A stretch of 64,000 nucleotides of DNA from Prochilodus magdalenae (Eukaryota > Chordata > Actinopteri > Characiformes > Prochilodontidae): NCBI GenBank assembly GCA_024036415.1, contig JAMWET010000532.1:328501-392500 (forward strand), in the 5' to 3' direction. Below are positions 38,300-51,006 of the stretch, in pieces. Numbering within the stretch: position 1 is the stretch's first letter; every line of letters begins with the position of its first letter. The notes under the pieces are model-generated. The model ran no database searches. It saw only the letters and a program-made list of their open reading frames with translations, and was not told where the DNA came from. A program made the position numbers and the translations under genes.

Positions 38300-38465
38300 C
38301 TACCCACATGATAATCTGATGAACATCAGTCCAGAGGTCAGAAACTGACCAAAGATGGATGTGGTAGAAGGTGATAAATGCAGCACCAGATTACCTACAC
38401 TATGTAATTGAACACTTCTGATGCGGAACTATAAGGTAGGTGGATCTTATAAAGTGCTCAGTGAA
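38300..38465 (+). mobile_element. Relic of the 25-kb foldback family
   Basis: The words ggtcagaaactgaccaaaga, gtagaaggtgataaatgcag and ataaagtgctcagtgaatag correspond to internal and sub-terminal parts of the family at 25163-25702. It is truncated at both ends. Confidence 0.4.
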
Positions 38466-40160
38466 TAGATCTTCAAGATAGGGGTTTCGCACGAAGAGGA
38501 CGCTGAATGTACATATCGTTCATTAAAAAAAAGCAGAAGAAAAAAACACCAGCAGTCCAGTTTCCTTAGAATTCCACTCCTACATAGACTTTTTATAGCA
38601 AGCAGAAGGAAATAGCACTGAATGTCATTGAAGGGTGCTACAAGTGCTTAATGTATGACACCACAGGAGGATGAAGCTGTTTCTGTATTCTTCACCAAAG
38701 GTGTTGAGCCACTGACACCGTGCAGTGACACTAAGATAGTCAAGCAGCCAGAGGAAACCTGATTAGCATGTATGAAGCAGGTATGAATCTTAATGAAAGT
38801 CTAAATAAAATGCACGCCGGGATTAAAATAGCTATGCGAATCAATTCTAAAATTACCTCCTGCACACGCTGGTTTGAAATGGAAATCTCAGGAAACAAGG
38901 AATGGAGTCTTGTAATGGGCTCCTGAATGAACGCAAGATCAAAACTCCAGCTATACCAACAAACAAACAAGTTAACGAAATTTGCCTGGTCCTGTGTGTA
39001 GCGTACAGTAATGACTGATTCAGCCCTGCGACTGCTACCCGCTTGTTTCCTCCTCGTGCAAGTAAGCACACTTCCCACAACATTGTTTCTGTGGCTCTAT
39101 TTTCAACTTCTACATAATTCATTCCTGGCAGGACTTCAGGAAATTAGTCTTTTAATATATTCCAAATGGCTCACTTAAAGGTTATGTCTATCTGATGGCT
39201 CCTCTGCCAGACACACTGGCATTAATCTCGGTGAGGATGATGTAATCTTTTGCCTTTTTGATGATTTTTTTTATCCTTTAATATCTGTGCTCTCCCTAAC
39301 GCCTAATTAAGCGTATCATCAACCCTGCCCACCTGTAGGCTTTTAATCGGGAAATTGTGTACATAGCCTGGTCTCAAAACGCAAGTAAATAAAGCCAAGT
39401 CCTCTGCTATGATGTAAAATGTTGTATAATTCTCATGGAAATCTATTTACATGCACTTGAACTTTTGTACCGAGTTGAAGGCGTAACATCGCACAAAGAA
39501 CCATTCACCAATGGTTTGGATGTATGACAGGAAGTCTTTGAGTGGTATTATACTTTTATATTTAAGGGTGACATAAGCTTTTTTTTCTGAGGCTGATATT
39601 GGAACCTTGAGTATTGGATAATACGAATCCAAGTCTCTCCTCTTTTATTATTGGTATGTTTAGCTAATGTAAAAATAAATAAAAGCTTTAGTTTAAGACC
39701 TTAACTGTGTTTTGTCATTCATTTATTTATTTGTTTGTTATATTTAAGTTATTATTATTAATGTTACATAATAATAATTTTTCTATCTATTCTGTTATTC
39801 TATCACATTATTTTTGTTAGACATCATAGAGTAACTCAGGCTCCATACAGGTGGTGATCAGATCACTTGAGGTGGATGCTAATACCAGGTGTGAACAGGG
39901 CTTTACATAAGGTTTATCTTACCTTAGAGCTAGTATGAATCTGCTTGTCAGTATATATTGAGCTGTGAGTGTATTCCACAGAGCCTAATCCAAAACCATC
40001 CTTCTCCAGATGATCAGGATAGAGCGTGACTGAATAACGTATTCCTTGGAAACACCCTTCCACATCTATAAATTCTGACAAATCTACTGCCACTGTTGTC
40101 CTGGCTGCAGGTTTGCCCTGAGGAATTTCATCCAGGTTTTTGCTTTGCTTGACAGTGGTG
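38466..40160. other. Non-coding stretch
   Basis: No gene. At 39215-39360 a single-copy-looking segment contains TAATTAAG (39304-39311) and an E-box (cacctg near 39330) and could be conserved non-coding DNA; the support is weak. Confidence 0.45.
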
Positions 40161-40164
40161 GTGT

Positions 40165-40580
40165 AAGAAAAATATGGACAATAAAAGCATCACAATATTA
40201 CAATGTAATATTGAGATACAATGTTAAAACACAAATCCAAAAACAATATTGCCCTTAATCAGTAGTTTCCAATCTAAGATTGGTGGAAGACACTTTGTGT
40301 TGCATTTGATTTTGAGTTCTTCACCATTAGACTCTTCCACTCCTACATAAACAAGCAGCATGAACTAGCATTAGCATAATTTAGCATTAGCAAACCTGTG
40401 CATATGGTGATGTGTGTTTATATTATGACAGTTTGCTCAAAATTATGTTTAAAATATCGCAATATTTATAATAATATGAGTCTTGCTCACAGTATCGCAA
40501 TATATCAAGATGTATTGAATCGTAACCACTGTATCATGATATGTTTTGCTTGGCTTACCAATACACAGCCCTATTTAATA
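40165..40580. mobile_element. Old interspersed repeat with TATCG/CAATAT words
   Basis: The words caatattacaatgtaatatt, aatatcgcaatatt and agtatcgcaatatatcaaga, then gtatcatgatatg, resemble a decayed fish DNA-transposon family recognised by this vocabulary. Boundaries are approximate and no target duplication is seen. Confidence 0.4.
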
Positions 40581-43500
40581 AAGGAAGTAGCACTTAAAGT
40601 CATGCTAAGAGGTGTAACATTATGAATTTTTGCAAACAGTTAATTGAAAAGCTCATCAGGGAACAAACGCTGGCACCCAAAGTGATATGCTTTAAAGTAC
40701 AGGACAAATCATCTTCAATGAAATATCAAATGTAAGAATTCCCATTCGCCTGAACCTCCCATTTACTGTCAGAGTGATTTCTCAGTTAAAGGGTGTAAGG
40801 GTGTCACGGTAGCTCGCGCATCTGCTCTTTAGCCAGCTACCTGCGGGCGAGCATACCACTGTCCTGACACCAGTCCAAAGGGCACATTAATTGATAATGG
40901 CCCTGGCACCTACGGTTCCTGATAATATCACTGCTTTGATGGCAGGGTTGCGCAGAGAAAAGAGGAGAGTGGGATGACAGCTTTAAAAAATGCATGAGGG
41001 CTTGTAGAAGATGAAGTAGTGACTAAAGAAAGCTTTTCAAGTAAAATACGATACCTGGGCTATTACTGTAGCCGACCTGAAATATGGCAGCTCTTTCTTC
41101 CAGCACGTTAGTCCCTGTGGAGGTTTTGCTCACTGTGTGTAGAGACAATATGGCATCCCAGTGGCAGAGGTTAGACACTTGAAATGAGTAGTATGGTCCC
41201 TCAGCGTGCACTCTCAATAGGTCCAACATAGCACATAGCAGTTAGAAAGGTCACTAGCGTAGTGTTTCATTGATCTGGTATAATGTCATACAGTCAGACA
41301 GGTTATTCACATTCACCGCTATGCAGCTAGACCTGGCTTTACACGTAGGACTCTCAAACTGGGCCCTAAATGCAAAATGTCAGTGACCTTATCCGAGAGG
41401 GTAGAGCTGTCTTGATCGGTGTTAGGACTTACGTGGGACAAAGTACCAAAGTATCAAAGTACAGTATTGTACTGTTTTTTCCTTTAAACAGAGTAAAGCT
41501 TTACAGTTACAGATGTTTCAGTGTTTTACATCAGTTATAAAATCTTATGGTACTAATGTCTCCACAAACAATATACTGAAGCCTTTGATCCTGCTAATAT
41601 GAAAGTTATGGCTAAATGCCCCATTTTGCAGAAGAGCCATAGATTTAAAAACGCATATATAATTTGGACGTGAGACCAATTATTTTTTTGCTTTGTGTGA
41701 TCTCATGCCTTAATGATGTTTTTTTTATTATCACTACCCACTACACTAGAGAAACTAAACCAAAACCAAATGGTCAAATTTATAGAAAATTTTGAAATGG
41801 TTTATCTTTTATTAGTAACTACCCTACAGGCCAATGTATACAGGACATGCTGTTCTCTGTCAACTGGTGGCCTGTCCAGGATGTTTCCTGCCTTCCACCC
41901 AATGAGTAGTGCCTTCCTCCCACTTCCCAACCCAGAGGGATAAGCAGCTTAGAAGATGAATGAACTAATAAATGAATGTTATGGTAGCATAGGGTAGCAT
42001 TACATCACAAAACACAATTACACTGCACATTAAAGGATTATGAGGGGTGTGCCAATAAATGTCAGAGTTTACTGTTACATTCTACTGGCATGAGTTTAAT
42101 GGAATAAAACTTTCACCATGTACAAATGTGCCTTGTTTGGTCTCTTTATTTTTACAAATTGTTTCAACTAAAATATAAGCTGTGAAAAAGCAGCACGCAG
42201 AGAAACTGAAGAGTGCTTGTGCACCACTTTCTACTATCACTGAATGTTTTACCAGAAACAATGTATTTAGTGGTTTAGGTGGTCTTAACCTTGACTATCA
42301 AATCTGCAATTCTGTAATCCACTGAGGATTTATGATTAATAGAGTAATGTGACTTTTTTAAACGGCCCAACATTAAAAACATGTTTTACAGTATACTATA
42401 ACAAACTACACAGAGCTACAGGAAGAGGATAAACAAGGAAGCCTTTCAAAGACTTCAGAAGCATGGTAGGAGACAAGGTGACCAAAAATGGTCGCCCTCT
42501 TCTTATGGTCATAAACACGACCCTCTTCCAGTACATCAGATCACTGATCTAACAAGTAATCTAACAGGAATTCCTTCACAAGTATTCTCATGACTTTTTA
42601 CATCAGAGAGAAGCTCAGTCCCACTTTTTCCACTCTCATTTTCTCTCTGTGTCACTCTCTTCTCTCTCTATCCTCTCTGTCTCACACCCACTCCTCTTTT
42701 TATGAGAGTCACAAACTTATTCTGAAATATGTAGGCCACTGCTAGCTCCTGAAGTTGAGATGAAGGAGTTTACACTGAGAGCAGAAGGTCCTGCCTGCCT
42801 GCCATGTCCAAACATAAGTTCTAAATGTGATTAACATCGTTTATCACCTACTGTAGAAGCGGTGATCAGCTGAGAGATGCTGCTTATCTGCATCTAGCGC
42901 TGTAACCTAAAGAAGCTCATATCGGATATATAACATGTCTCGTCTGGATGACTGTCTCTGGACTTTTTCAGAAATTATGTTTTTATGATTTTTAGCCAAA
43001 GTATTCCTTTAAGCACCACACTTCATTTTAGATTAGAGACTGCAAGCAACAGCAAGCAAGCATCAATTATAGTTGTTCAGTATGGCAGCATCATGCAAAT
43101 TCAGTGCCATTTTAGATATATTCACTCTCTAGTTTAATATCTTAGAAGTAATATCATTTGCTACCAGTGAAGCGCAGACTAAATATGTAATCTAATATGA
43201 TACTGACTCTATAACCTTATAAGTGAGCTTTGAGCTACATATGTACATTTTCATTTCAGAGTTTGGGTCTCAGCTTTGCATTTCACATTGAGGAATTACT
43301 TTCCTCCTTTGGCTAGATTTTCTGATATGAGCTCACTGATGCAGGAGATATTGCATTACACATCCCTCGATATCTGCTGAACTGTACTTTCCACAGTACA
43401 ATAACAGGGACATTATTGAAAATGGACCACTGAACTCTCCGAAAAAGCTCAGAAGAACACACGGCAAGGCAGATTCAGGATTTTTATTAGTGTAGTGTTC

Positions 43501-45119
43501 AGGAAGCAGCCATTTCCTGGAAGAAATGAATTAATATTTCATAAGTGCACAAAATGTGCTATCCAGTGCATCGTAAAGCAGAAGAAAAACAAATGTCAGA
43601 GAGCTCAACGACCAAGATCCCTTTCCGATAGCAGCAAAACACCAACTTACTGAACGAGCAGGAAGCATATGGGGCGATGTACAGTCTACAGCTACAGTAG
43701 GGCAGGTGTGAGCAGGGCTCCTTTATATTCGCTTAAGTCCAAATCACTCCATTAATCTCTCCTTGCTCTCTTTCCGGGGAGGTCTGGACAAGACGAAGAG
43801 GCAGGAAACCTGTTGAAGTCGGCACATTTGCCCTTGGAGACTATCTCTGTTTCGGGTAGCAATAACCTGTTTCCACGGAAACAGGGCGACACGAGTGTGG
43901 CGACACTGTTGGGGCTATTGTTCTATCAGAGCATTCCGGAACAACCGCAGTCGTAAAGAAGAAGGATCTGCTTTTACATGCCTGTGAAACGGCCTTGAGG
44001 GAACGGTCTCCATATATACCTACTAAAGTGGAATAGAGATTGATCGTCAGAACCAAGAAAGGGTAGATTTAGGAGGCAAACCTGTTAAGTTCACATTAAA
44101 ACAGGATCAAAAGCAAACTCGAACAAGCCCAAATGCTACCTTTCACAGGGAATCTTAAGAACGTTCCCACACATTTGCATGGTTATTTCTTTTTCTGGAC
44201 ATTGTGAAGCCAGCCCCCAGCATCCGGCTATATATTGGAAAGTGTTCAGTCAGTATGCCCTGGGCTTCCAACTACCACCATCTCCAAGCAGAATTACTAA
44301 GACCTTCCTCTATCATCACTTACAGTGACACCACTGAGTACTCTTTACAAAGTAGTGGTGTCCTCGCGTGAGTCACGAAACTTCAATCCCTCCTTGTGAG
44401 CACAGATGGACGATGGCAACTGAGCTCTTCCTCCCAGCGCTTTGTTTGCTCCCCTGTTTGTAATTAAAACGCAGCTAACAGTGCCTCTCTTTGTCGGAGT
44501 CCAGACTGTTCACCTTGCGGTTTGGGCTCGCTGTTGTCGGGGAGCGTGGGGAGTTGAGTGTGTAGCAGGGCTAGCGCGTGACTCATTCTTGTGGAGAACC
44601 ACGCCACAGCTTAAGCCCACTGCCAGGCGTGATGCTGGGTGCCAGTGAAGGAAGGCAGAGAAACTGGGGGATGTACATCTGTCTGACTTGGCACCGTGGC
44701 TGTTCGCAGGGAAAGCACACGCATGTTAAGTCATTCCCCAAGCCGGTCCTGCGCACACTCTAATAATGCAAATGAGTCCCTATGCTCAGGGGTGGAATTG
44801 AATGTGCTAATACCAGCTAATGCCAAGGTAAACTTAAAAGCCTCATTATGTTATTACTTAACATGTGCACATCAGTCATTTGACTTCTCAATAAGAAAGA
44901 ACTTACCAGTGTTAGGTAATCTTGACACTTCTCTAGGGGGGTTAGACCATTTATCTAGTAGGTGAACTATTTCAATGGAAATGCATGTTTGCCTCCACTG
45001 TAAGTACCCTGATGCGATACAGCTGCTTCCTTACACTGGTGTGTATGTATATTATTATTTGTCCATTGACTGAGGAGTTTGTCATTATATCAAGATAACC
45101 TTTATAGAAACTTGTGCCC
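40581..45119. other. Non-coding stretch, nothing certain
   Basis: No exon or named repeat. A TC-rich tract lies at 42600-42700. Single-copy-looking GC-richer segments at 40800-40960 and 44390-44700 have no open frame that I trust. Confidence 0.5.
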
Positions 45120-45616
45120 GTCATTTATTCAATGCTAATGCTACATGTCAGCCTGGGTCAATTGCTAGACCCCATGTGACTGCCTGAGTCAAACCACTTG
45201 TCCAACATTAGACTGCAGTCTGCCTGAGTCAGATCACTTGTTCAGTGCTAGATGTGGTTGCCTGAATCAACTGCTTGATCAACCCTGGACTGTAGCTATG
45301 TGACTGCCTAAGCCGATCGCTCGTTCAATCCTAGACTGAAGCTAAATGGCTGCCTGAGTCGACCGCTTGATCAACATTAATGTTTAATTCAGTACTAGAT
45401 TACAGCTAGTTGACTGCCTGAGCCAATCGCTTGTTCAGTGCTAGACTAAGACTGTGTGGCTGCCTGAGTCAAACACTTTTGCAGTGCTAGACTGCAGCTA
45501 CGTGACTACCTGAGTTGACCACTTGTTTAACACTAGAGTGCAGGTATATATCATAGCTACGTGGAGGTCTGGGTTGGCTGGTTGAGTGACACTACACTGC
45601 AGCTAAGAGGCTACCT
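45120..45616. repeat. Degenerate 46-bp tandem array
   Basis: About ten diverged units share the core gactgcctgagtc, followed by a cacttgttcagtgctagac-type stretch and an actgcagcta end. Core-to-core distances are 40, 38, 46, 46, 64, 46, 46, 59 and 46 bases, giving a basic period of 46 bp with indels. The high divergence marks it as old. A LINE insertion abuts its right end within a unit. Confidence 0.85.
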
Positions 45617-46395
45617 GATTCAAGATTCAAGATTCAAGATTCAAAGCTTTATTGTCATATGTCCGCCGCAATTGGAGAAAACTTAGTTCTCCTGTACAAT
45701 GATATTTAACTATTGCTGCCCACACTGGATGTCATAGAATAAAAAGTATAATATAAATAGACAGATAACAAGGATCAAAAATTAAGCATGCAGAGAATAT
45801 ATAATAAAATAAAAATAATAGAAATATAAAATGTAAACAATTTAGAATTATATACAGGCTATATACATTGTGCAGGTATGTGTGCTACATTAGTTTACAT
45901 TGTTAACAGTCTGTAGCCAGTGTAAAGTGGTGTTTTGTGCAAAATGAGCTGAAAATATAACCAATACAAGAACAGTTACATTGTGCAAAACGATGTGTGC
46001 AGCTGTATGCAGGCACAAACAGTCAAGTACCAGTAGTGCAACTATTCATCTGTGCAGCCAATGATATGAGTTACGTGCAATTTTTTATAAATACAGTGAT
46101 GTCTATGAGGAGAGACATCAGCTCAAGTCTGTTTAAGAGTCTGATGGCTGTGGGAAAGAAAAGAGATCTTTAAATCTAGGGTAGTCCGGCATTTCACGCT
46201 TCTGTACCTCCGACCTGAAGGTAGAAGTGTAAATAGTCCATGTTGGGGGTGGGTGGGATCTTTGATGATGGAGGCAGCTCTCCTGTGGACTCTGAGATTG
46301 TAGATGCTCTGCAGAGAGGGTTGTGCCATCTTGGTGATTTTGGTAGCAGTCTTGGGGTATTTGACTGCATGAGTGACATCTGGGTAGTTGGGTAT
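45617..46395 (-). mobile_element. 5'-truncated CR1/L2-like LINE
   Basis: On the minus strand the element ends with four perfect heptamers (gattcaa on the plus strand, 45617-45644) preceded by the polyadenylation-like gacaataaag. That is a microsatellite 3' tail of the type used by CR1/L2/Rex-like non-LTR retrotransposons. Upstream, minus-strand translation near 46270-46210 gives IIKDPTHPQHGLFTLLPSGR, the conserved C-terminal signature after the reverse transcriptase in such LINEs. Only about 60 codons of coding sequence remain; the reverse transcriptase and endonuclease domains are lost by 5' truncation and the frame is degraded at the end. The exact clade is uncertain. Confidence 0.8.
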
Positions 46396-46454
46396 CAGCT
46401 GGGAAACTGTGTGTGTTGTTTCATTTATAATTAATTATGTATTTTGTTATTTCT

Positions 46455-46512
46455 GTAAAGCACCCTTATGTTTGAAACGACACACTGTAAATTAAATTGA
46501 TTATTATTATCC
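46455..46512 (+). mobile_element. Short retroposon tail remnant
   Basis: The sequence tgtaaagcacccttatg, then taaattaaattgattattat, resembles the end of fish retroposons that finish in (ATT)n or (TTGA)n. Only about 60 bases remain. Confidence 0.35.
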
Positions 46513-46555
46513 TTTTTAAAGCGTTCTACATTATTTGAGTACATATACATACATG

Positions 46556-46752
46556 TTGGTTGGTGTAGCTCAGCGGATAACACCACTACCCACCAGAAAG
46601 CCACCACTAAGTATGGGAGACTGGGGTTTGAATCCCAGTCTGGTTGACTGTGCTGTGCTACACCAAAAAAAGTCCTTGGGCAAGACACCTAACACTTCAT
46701 TAGCCTACCTGTAACCTGATTAACTCTGGATGAAAGCGTCAGGTAAATGTAC
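46556..46752 (+). mobile_element. tRNA-derived SINE, copy 1
   Basis: It contains a Pol III A box, tagctcagcgg (46566-46576), and a B box, ggtttgaatcc (46625-46635), spaced as in a tRNA. A shared body follows (agtccttgggcaagacacct), then the taactctggatgaaagcgtc tail. The tail is mutated relative to the stem-loop form in the second copy. It is not a functional tRNA gene because the acceptor and anticodon arms do not form. Confidence 0.85.
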
Positions 46753-47610
46753 ATATTAATACACCTGTATTATTCATTTGTTATACATTTATTATGGCAT
46801 CACAAGCTCACTGGTAAGTTTGGTTCCCCTGCTCCTTAATGCATTCATTTTTATTATAGATGATTTAGGCATTTAATAGTAAATACTTCTACTGAGGTTT
46901 ATTGAGGACAGTTTTAGGTAGTTGTTAAGCCCATTAGCTTAGTTGATACACATAGTTACTACAGTATTAACCTATATTCACATTTAGTCTTAGTTTAGAA
47001 GAACAATATTGCTTACTGTCCAGATAAACAGCTTTATATATTTGTTTTTATTGCAGTTTCCATATCAATGTTATCAAATACACATCTAATCTTAAATGCT
47101 TGTGCTTTTCTATAGTCCTGACCATGTATTATTGGGCAATCCTGCTTACATGCCAATTCACAGTTAACAAAGGGTTACTGCAAGACCTCCCTAAACCGAT
47201 CTTCCTTTAGTCTAAATATTCAAAACAGCTCATTGACGTAATTCATGACTCTTCCACTGGTTCATTAAGAATTTCTTGCATGTAAAGGCATTCAGAAAGT
47301 GTATGTAGCTTTTAAAGAACAAAGCTTTGTCGGCTGAATATTCAGAATATTGGAATATTGGAATATCCAGCATAGTAACTGGATCTATAGGCCTCATGGA
47401 TGACTTTTGACCTCCTCAAAATTCATCTGGAAGGGTACATAATAAAGCAGCTTATTCTTGATACCAACAAACTTCTCGAGTGTTTGTATTGCGGTCAAAT
47501 CTCAAGCACAAACAATGGATCAATGGTATTCATTTTGTCCTTCGTCTCTCTAGGCCTCTTTTGATGACTGAAAGTGATTTTCTCTCCCGTTCTTTTCTTT
47601 GCCTTTAAAG
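46753..47610. other. Non-coding stretch
   Basis: AT-rich. A small cluster of gaatatt words forms an imperfect dyad at 47332-47371. No gene is visible before the candidate exon at 47611. Confidence 0.5.
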
Positions 47611-47731
47611 GGTTATTCCTGCTTACGTAAAGAGTTTGTATTTCAGTTGGGTCATGAATTCTGCACTCCAGTCTGTGTGACCTTGTTCACAGCTCCGCTT
47701 TTGGACACCTGGGAACCTGAGGAAAACCAAG
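47611..47731 (+). CDS. Candidate penultimate exon, 40 codons plus 1 base
   Basis: A strong pyrimidine tract (ctcccgttcttttctttgcc) leads to an aaag acceptor. The open frame includes GYSCLRKEFVFQLGHEFCTP and then LLDTWEPEENQ, and reaches a good donor, G|gtgaac. Exit phase 1 matches the entry of the next candidate exon at 47857, only 125 bases on. Composition is mixed and unlike repeat DNA. I do not recognise the protein, and no upstream partner exon was found, so it could instead be a non-coding transcript or chance. Confidence 0.25.
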
Positions 47732-47856
47732 GTGAACTTTCATCTTTGAGTATTTATTTATTCTTCACTTCATCTCCCCGTCTCGTGTTTAGCCATCTTT
47801 TATAATACAGTGCTATGTTCTTAGCTTGAAGTACATTTTTATTCCTCCTCAAACAG

Positions 47857-47945
47857 GTGCCACAGGGAGAAGGCTTCCTCTCACAGGGCCCCCTGAGACG
47901 CCAACAGTGGCCACCCCACGGCGTGCCTCCAAATGTCTCTCATAA
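47857..47945 (+). CDS. Candidate terminal exon ending in TAA
   Basis: The acceptor ctcctcaaacag precedes an open frame that, joined to the previous candidate exon, reads GATGRRLPLTGPPETPTVAT followed by PRRASKCLS and a TAA stop at 47943-47945. The Pro/Thr/Arg-rich C-terminus looks like a disordered tail. No AATAAA is seen within the next few hundred bases, which weakens the terminal-exon idea. The family is unknown. Confidence 0.25.
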
Positions 47946-50900
47946 CTCAAAGATGATACTTAGCATTCAAGTGTGAAGGTATTGAATACGATATAGTGAA
48001 GGTTATCCACTATGAATTTGCCCTTATTTTAATGCAGGTATAATCAGCAATAATAATGCTGCATGCATGATGAAGCAATCCCGAATACCAATAGAGATCA
48101 CAACTGCAGCCTGCAAAAGATTAAACAAGAAGAATTCTTTGTGCTCATGAAAGTTATAGACACATATTCAGAGTCATTTGTGAAGTCTTACTTCCAAGAA
48201 GAGAACAATTGATATTCAAACTGTTCGTAAAACAAATACACCCCTCACTTCAGACTTCGATCTTCATGGCCACAAATCCCTAAACAAGCCCTTCATCTGT
48301 GGTGCAGACCAACAAAAGCAAAACCACTGATACAACAAACATTAGGAAACGGGACAAACCAATACTTAAATAGGGGGTTTGGTTAAACAGCCAAAGTTAC
48401 CCTCCTGTTTCATGCCTTCCACAGTCATGCCGTTTAAATTCTGGTACCTCCGGTGGTACCATTTTTTAAACTCTGGTACCATTTTTGTTCAGATTGTCCC
48501 ATTCTACCCCATAAATCATGCAGCAGTCATGCTTAAGCACCTACACAAATAAGAGCTCTTCTTCAGCTTCAGCAGCTCTTGGAGGTCTCTCCAGTGTCTG
48601 TCCAGTGTTTGTCTGTATCTGTAGTCCAATAGACAATTAGAGCACTGTAGAATTAAATGAAGGAATGTAAACAAAAGACAATTGCATATGTCTTTACATT
48701 AGTGAGCTCATCCTCAGATTAGTGACACTGGTGTCGGTTTTCTCTCTATCACTGATGCACCTACAGTTTCTAATAGTACCCCTTGAGGAATATGAACTTT
48801 ATATATATATGACTGATGAATATATTAATTCATCAGTCATATATATTAATTATATTTATATTAATAGATAATAACTCTATAAGACAATAATAATTATTAT
48901 TATTATTATTATTATTATTATTGCAAAACAGTTTATGAAATAAACAGTCACATTCAGCCATTTCATCTTTTTAAAATGTTTCTTAATTTTGCTATATAAA
49001 CAAATAGCGTGTCACTCCAGCCTTGTTGAGCAGGGCCTACTTGTTCCCTGACCCTTCATGAACTCCATGAAAAATGTACCATTAAGCAAACAGGCTAGCA
49101 AGAACTGTACCAAAGCAGCTTCAACCGGAATTGAACTGCCCTGTTGTCTGATCTGGTTTAGCATGCTAGCTGTTAGAACAGTGGGTTGTTTTTTCACCCT
49201 GTTCCTAAAGGTAAGGGGAAAAACACATGCCCCCTGTTGGACAAAGCTGATGTGACAGGATAAGAGTATTTATAGGTATATCTTTATTTATTATTTTTTG
49301 AAAGCTTTTGAATGCTGGACGTGGTGCTAGAAATGCTGGAGGTATTTATATTTGTGGACCGTCCACAATTACGAGGCACACTGAACCACATGGAAAAGGG
49401 CAGGCATAGTGAGCAACACTTAGAACCGTGGCTTTGTTTGCTTTTACAATGATAGATCATCCGTTTATCATTTTACGCTGTTAGGATTAGTGTGGAAGAA
49501 AGGAGCTTCATGACCCTGCGTTTCACAGCATCATAGCATTTCTCAAATGTGTACCTTAACATACCCTGCTTTGCCATTCATGTATGAACATGGGTCTTGT
49601 AAGTGACTGGTGGATAAACCATGAACGTTGTGGTGCAATGTGGGGCAGACAGCTCTCAGCACGGTGCCCCACGACTTGGCACAGGCAGGTCTGGCTGACC
49701 TTGCCTTGGTGTCGATGACTAATGTCTGAACCCACTGAAAGGCTAGAAGAACCTGGCGTGGCTCCATGAGCGGACCTCCACAAACCAGCAGTAGGCACTT
49801 GCACTTTGCCAGAGGACACTATGCATGGCCTGGTGACAAGGAAGCCATCCAACCCAGCCAGGCCAACACGATATCCTGATTCACTGGGCCCTGCAGGACT
49901 AGCAGTTTACATCTACCGTAGAGTTGCAGTCTCTGCACTCTGCTGTCCAGAGAACACTTTTTTGTCATTTTTAATTATGAAATGCAACACTTTCTTGTGG
50001 CTCCTATGACTGGTTCCTGTAACTGAGATTTCTCGGTGGTCTATTGCAGCAAATGTCTTTTACACCTTGAAAGCTTAGTTCCTGTAGTACATTTAGCAGT
50101 GGTGCTAATCTGTGCACCAGGCTACTTTTTGTTTCTCTGTGCTATAGGCACTGACATCACTAAATGTGCAGCCAATTACTGAATCATATACTCCTTTATA
50201 TGAATTCCCAACTCTTCTGGAATTAATGCTTATATAAACAGAATTATCCACACACCATACACCATCTCACAATTCATGAGCACCTCCAATGAATGCCTTC
50301 AAAGACAAGACCGCCAGATGGTTGCAGTTATGTGAGGAGGCTAGAAAGTGTAATTAACTAGTATATTAAAAACAATGAAATGTAAAATTAATTGGCGTCA
50401 CTGATGAATCGTCCTTCCGATACATTAAAGCACAGTCTCTCATCTAAAATGTCTATATGTTGTAGAGTTGTGGGCTATAAGTCAGCCTACATGTGAACAT
50501 TTTGTCTTGTTTACATATTAATTTCTGTACTAATAATATTTAAATTAATATATAAATTATTAACTTAATTTAGATATTCTTTTTAATATTAATATGTATA
50601 TACAATGAATACTATGCTATGTATATAAATAATGTATAATGTATAATAATTATAAGTAATGTATTATACATATATATGATTATAATTTTTATATATAAAA
50701 TTGACTAAATATTCACAAATAAAAAAAATCAACTTATATTCATTTTACAAACCTGAGGAGTAGTAATTCTACTGTCAGTGGTAGTGAACAGATATTTAAA
50801 TGTCATGCTGTTATTGTTGCTGAGTGTGGCGCCTGTAGCATAATGCTGAGATTTTATCACCTACACTGAACAGTTTTTGATTTTGCATAATTCATATAAT

Positions 50901-50965
50901 TTAATAATTTTAAAAGCACTACATTGTAAAGATATTATTATATTAGATAGTGATAGTATTTTTTC
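47946..50965. other. Non-coding stretch with AT-rich structure
   Basis: Contains a near-perfect hairpin at 48804-48845, an ATT microsatellite at about 48891-48922 and very AT-rich DNA at 50520-50720. Overlapping frames at 49543-49852 on the minus strand have no recognisable domain. Confidence 0.5.
48804..48845. repeat. 18-bp perfect inverted repeat, 6-nt loop
   Basis: tatatatgactgatgaat (48804-48821) is the exact complement of 48828-48845, with a six-base spacer. It lies 45 bases before an ATT microsatellite. It may be a cruciform-prone site or a tiny foldback relic. Confidence 0.85.
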
Positions 50966-50967
50966 TT

Positions 50968-51006
50968 AATTTCCCTCTGGGATCAATAAAGTATCTATCT
51001 ATCTAG
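50968..51006 (+). repeat. LINE-like 3' anchor with short TATC tail
   Basis: The anchor tttccctctgggatcaataa followed by gtatctatctatctag is the same as at 22934-22960 but with only a few TATC units. Confidence 0.7.

Noticed and set aside
46556..46752. tRNA gene
   Set aside because: A and B boxes are present but no cloverleaf forms and a SINE body and tail follow.
49020..49200. Minus-strand tRNA-like sequence with a B-box-like ttcaattcc
   Set aside because: No convincing A box at the right distance and no second copy in the window.
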